A model generated the notes under the pieces. That model made no database searches. It was not told the origin of the DNA and saw nothing but the letters and a program-made list of their open reading frames with translations. This document shows, piece after piece, positions 23,658-27,156 of a DNA stretch of 27,156 nt (positions are counted from its first letter, which is position 1; each line of letters starts with the position of its first letter). Position numbers and translations under genes: made by a program. This DNA comes from Saccoglossus kowalevskii (taxonomy: Eukaryota > Hemichordata > Enteropneusta > Harrimaniidae), in the NCBI RefSeq assembly GCF_000003605.2, contig NW_003158224.1:381137-408292 (forward strand). The letters run 5' to 3'.

Positions 23658-23678
23658 CCCAAGCAACGATGTCGCCAT
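23658..23678 (-). CDS. Sp6-9 (Sp8-like): Sp6-9 coding exon 1: 21-nt start exon encoding MATSLLG
   Basis: Seven codons (ATG GCG ACA TCG TTG CTT GGG) encode MATSLLG and are followed at once by a consensus donor GTAAGC (23657-23652). Joined in phase 0 to exon 2 they give [18 protein letters not shown]. From memory, vertebrate Sp8 begins MATSLLGEEPRLGSTPLA with its intron at the same place, and SP7 begins MASSLLE at the matching junction. The start context is good, with A at -3 and G at +4. An in-frame TAA at 23694-23696, six codons upstream, makes this the first usable ATG of the frame. I see no strong 3' splice site just upstream, so the exon probably continues into the 5' UTR. Agreement of seven residues, reading phase and donor site makes a chance match very unlikely. 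It is inferred without transcript data. Confidence 0.93.
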
Positions 23679-23786
23679 TATACGATTCTCGACTTATTTT
23701 TCTAAGTCTCCACTCCCCTCACCTTACGTGAAGTGGCTTTTCCAGTCCAACTTTGGAGATCGCAAGCGGTAGAGGTGGTTACTGAG

Positions 23787-23794
23787 ATGCAAAT
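23787..23794 (+). promoter_or_regulatory. octamer motif ATGCAAAT (POU-factor site)
   Basis: An exact ATGCAAAT lies about 110 bp upstream of the Sp6-9 ATG. Oct/POU proteins bind this octamer. A single 8-bp match has a chance expectation near one per window, so position is the main support. Confidence 0.35.
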
Positions 23795-24046
23795 GACCAG
23801 GTCCGCCCATTTGGCCCGATAATTGCCGCTTGCAAAGGGCTTTGAAGAGCCGCCTATCGGCTGATCCACCAATGACACATTGTCCCTTCTCTGCTTGTTT
23901 TGCATATATGTTTCCGAGTGATGCGCAGATCACACGAATTATTACGCCAGGTACGAGTTGACGAGTCAAAAAGACAAGTCCAGAGTCTATTGCTCAGTGC
24001 CAGCCGGGTTACGATCTTCATTTTTCGCTCATCGTTCGGTTATAGT

Positions 24047-24078
24047 GGAAAGGGGAGTGGAAGGAAGGGGAGGGGGGG
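24047..24078. promoter_or_regulatory. purine-rich tract with CCCCTCCCC-type boxes on the opposite strand
   Basis: The plus strand is purine except for one T, with runs of G. The minus strand therefore reads as a C/T tract containing CCCCTCCCC-like Sp/KLF boxes, about 370-400 bp upstream of the start codon. A second CCCCTCCCC lies on the plus strand at 24156-24164. Such tracts can bind Sp/KLF factors or adopt non-B DNA. Autoregulation is inferred only. Confidence 0.4.
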
Positions 24079-24286
24079 TCTCCTCTTCTTTTGTTCCAGT
24101 CACGGCATAGACAACAGATCGTGACTTGTAAGTAACACGTTATCAGCGCTGTTAACCCCTCCCCTCATTTTCATATTAAACATTCTATAAACAACACCTC
24201 CGTTGTAATTATAGTAGAGAGAGAAAATAACTCTCCCAGTTGAGGTCAACGCAAAGACACCACGGCCGGACAACATGCTCAGGGTG

Positions 24287-24300
24287 GTTGCCACGGCAAC
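24287..24300. promoter_or_regulatory. perfect RFX X-box (GTTGCC-AC-GGCAAC)
   Basis: Two perfect inverted half-sites GTTGCC and GGCAAC are separated by 2 bp, which fits the RFX consensus GTNRCC-N(0-3)-RGYAAC exactly. One more symmetrical base pair on each side extends the palindrome (24286-24301). It lies about 610 bp upstream of the Sp6-9 start codon. RFX factors bind X-boxes in ciliary and neuronal genes. Confidence 0.55.
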
Positions 24301-27034
24301 CCCACATCGCTGGCAAACACTCGTAAAATACACACGTTAACACGTGATGAGCACACATAACATTCAACTGGATTTCAATGTGCCACTCTTCAATGCAATG
24401 AAAGCAAAAATGTTGAAAATAAAAAACAAGTTCTGGTTTCCGATTGTGGCTTCCTTTTTGTTGGTCAGTTAGAATGTAAGCTTCAATCATTTTTAGACAT
24501 TGGTAGTATTCGTGAGTTTTGGGATAATTGACGTACTACTAGAAGAAGAAAAAAATGAGTAATTTACAATTAAGCAGCTGTATCGAATGTACATAAGGCC
24601 TGGGGTATTTCGACAACTGTCGCAACAGAGCAGCATACACATCTCGTAATCCTATATAGTCGGCATGAACGGCCAATTTCAACAGATTTACGCCTCAGAG
24701 ACGCATCCCTTTAACGTGTAAGCCAGTGCTTTCAAAACTAGCATGGATAATCAGGTATATTTTTAAATTCTTGCTCGAAACGAACCAGCATGATACGATA
24801 AAAAAAGATCCCCAATCCGATAGCGCCGCCATGAATGAATAAATACAAAACATTTCCCATCTGCAGTGATGTAATATAATTCTCAGACAATGGGGGCGGA
24901 ATGCCTAGTCTTGCAGAGGTGACAGGATCCACCCGGGGGATAGAAAAGCCCAACCCATGCAGATGTAGGCGGCATATAGAGGTCTCTAAATAAAGCTAAC
25001 AATCATGGTGATGTGGGGGTACGTTTGCTAGCCAAAAACGGCCCCAGGCTTGAGGAGTGATCGTAGTAAGAGGCGAAAAAAATCACACAGGCGGAATTTG
25101 TTTAGATTTAAAAATTCGAGTGAGAGCGGGTCTTACTGTCTGGCTGTCAGACCAGCATTGGATGCATTGGTGTATAGAGATCGATCGATTATATAGAAGT
25201 TCGCCCGAGGATGTTTTCATTAGTGATATCAACACGTTCGTGGAGTCGCTCAAACACTGCCAACGTAGTTTAAATGAATAATAATATAAAAAAACGTGGT
25301 TTACAAATTTCCAAAACTGAACCCGCGCACACACTGTTATTTTAAATAGACAGCGCCTGTTGGTAGCGTGGTTCCCCCACATCACGGCCAAGTAGAAGAC
25401 TGACGTTTCGGGCGATTTACATCTCTATGGTTCACGTTGTTTGGAGTTATATATGCATGTACGGAGTGTGATTATTAAAAACGGGGCGCGCTCACGAATC
25501 TTGTTATTGGCACCTTCGTCTCACTGTGTATAGAAAAACAATGTCTGTATGGAAAATATGTTATCGGGATACCTCGCCACAGATAATAAATAGAGCGAAC
25601 GGCGAATGGGTGGTAATTGCGCTCAATTGATTGGTTTAAGATTAAAACAGCCTATTAAGTAAAGAAACCCGAATTCACCCATTGATATATGTACGTAAGA
25701 GGCAACCACCTGTGAGCGGCGGTTGGATCATGTGTCCACGAACTGGTAATACTATCCGTGGTGTTTCGATTAGTGTTACAATATATCCTGCAAATAAGCC
25801 TGTCTAATCCGTGGTTCAATAGTTAAACAACATGACGAGAGCGGAACGCCTTTGCCAGGGGGCCCGGGTACTCTCCTTGCATTCGGGTTACAAGAAATGG
25901 CGTGTGTGAAAGGGCGCCCATGGCGGCGAGTCAGTTCTTGCACCAGCGTACATGAAGTGCGTTATCTCGACTCATCGCAGGGCAGGGTGTCACAAATGCA
26001 GTAAACTGCCACTTGCCGACCAATGACAATAGAACCTCTTAACATGCGGAGGATTGATCGCTCCACCTGTCGAAAATGGTAACTCTCGCGAATTCGCGTA
26101 CGGACGGGGCCCTGTTTGTCAAAGAGAATACAAAAATCACCGCGCAACTGTGTGCGGTTCCCCCACTGGACTGGGGTATAATTTCGGATAAAAACAACGG
26201 AACTTAGCGGGGAAAAACGGAAATTAGACGCGTCAAACTAACATGTGGTGAGCTTTCTTGGTGCCGTGTTTGTGAAATGGATACTGCCTGGGGGCTATGC
26301 ATGATCATAAAGCATTTGCTGGCCACGTCTGCAATGAAAGCGGCGGTCTTGCATTAGAAATAATGCTGATATCGGTAATTTGTCGCAGGGAATCTAAACC
26401 ATTACTATTATCAGTCCGCCCGTCTAGTTGATGACAAATTTGGCAGTTCCAACCGTGCGTGTTCATTCTTAACACGTATATTACTTGACATTGTATACGG
26501 TGTACTAGAATACTGCCGGGTACATAACCGTTGAGTGTTCCTTCCTGTTAAATTATAGATCAAGTCCGGATTGATATTCGCGACTTGTAAGTTTCCCGGT
26601 ATTTACGTGAATTCCGTAGGCGTAGCCGGTCTTCCCTCTGGGTGGGGTAGGGTGTATTACTGGGCGTCCACGTAGGAGGGCAACGTCACCCCAATATGAC
26701 AAGATCAGGCTAACGAAGGCGAGGCCCCGTAACCTGTATACCCTGTCGGCGTAATAACGTAGCCGCCTATGAATGTCACTATTTTTTTTTCTGTGCATAA
26801 TAGCGGCTTATATCACCCACCATCGACGTGCACAAAACCACTACAAACACCAATACCACGGCCCTAGAGTGGTGAAAAATTGTCTGTCCATTGCCAGATT
26901 CACGGGTCGAATGGTTTCCCATTTCGATACCACAAACAAATTTAATTACATACTTGTCACGTTTTGTTTTATACAGGTTCCGTCTTCTATTAGTGTACTG
27001 ACTCTAGTAAGCAAACAAACTAACCAAACAAATG
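24301..27034. other. upstream flank with no gene found
   Basis: About 2.7 kb upstream of the X-box. Open frames are short (at most about 100 codons) and none has a recognisable domain. The part from about 25.8 to 26.8 kb looks somewhat richer in GC than the intron. I see no tRNA, rRNA or transposon signature by eye. Confidence 0.6.

Positions 27035-27156
<122 letters not shown>

Larger units (their letters stand above)
23679..24300 (-). promoter_or_regulatory. probable 5' UTR and proximal promoter region of Sp6-9
   Basis: This region lies immediately upstream of the start exon on the minus strand. There is no clear TATA box at a convincing place. It holds a perfect octamer (23787-23794), CCCCTC-type Sp/KLF-like boxes near 23713-23720, 24047-24078 and 24156-24166, and a perfect RFX X-box at its far end. 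The density of recognisable motifs suggests a promoter or proximal enhancer. The transcription start site is unknown. Confidence 0.5.

Overview
The window is animal nuclear DNA from a draft assembly. It is AT-rich, contains one assembly gap, and is mostly non-coding. I can support one protein-coding gene in it: an Sp/KLF-family zinc-finger transcription factor of the Sp6-9 (Sp8/Sp9-like) class, on the minus strand in two coding exons. The large 3' exon (13921-15219) carries the Sp6-9 N-terminal motifs, the CXCPXC Buttonhead (Btd) box and three C2H2 zinc fingers. A 21-nt coding 5' exon (23658-23678) encodes MATSLLG and lies about 8.4 kb away across one phase-0 intron. Joined, the protein starts [18 protein letters not shown] and is 439 residues long. 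The join matches the vertebrate Sp8 N-terminus closely, and both splice sites are good. A single Sp6-9-type gene with short, non-expanded low-complexity tracts fits an invertebrate such as a non-vertebrate deuterostome or a lophotrochozoan. I cannot name the species from sequence alone.

Layout by region. 1-13302 is gene-poor 3' flank. It holds a G-tract, a 90-bp tandem duplication, a perfect 14-bp-arm palindrome, a phased cluster of three E-boxes, an exon-like GC-rich island and an RFX X-box-like palindrome. About 13303-13920 is the putative 3' UTR with a candidate poly(A) signal. 13921-15219 is coding exon 2. 15220-23657 is the intron, with a 151-nt run of N, a decayed non-LTR reverse-transcriptase fragment, simple repeats and a TCF/LEF-type site. 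23658-23678 is coding exon 1. From 23679 upward is the 5' UTR, promoter and upstream flank. This part has a perfect octamer, C/T-rich Sp/KLF-like boxes and a perfect RFX X-box about 610 bp from the start codon. The window ends inside a (TTTA)30 microsatellite.

A developmental transcription factor with a large intron and gene-poor flanks is a typical setting for long-range cis-regulation. The motif clusters are therefore reported as candidates, with chance matches acknowledged. I found no convincing new multi-gene system. The most valuable result is the recovered 21-nt exon, which is too short to show up in ORF scanning and corrects the protein's N-terminus.
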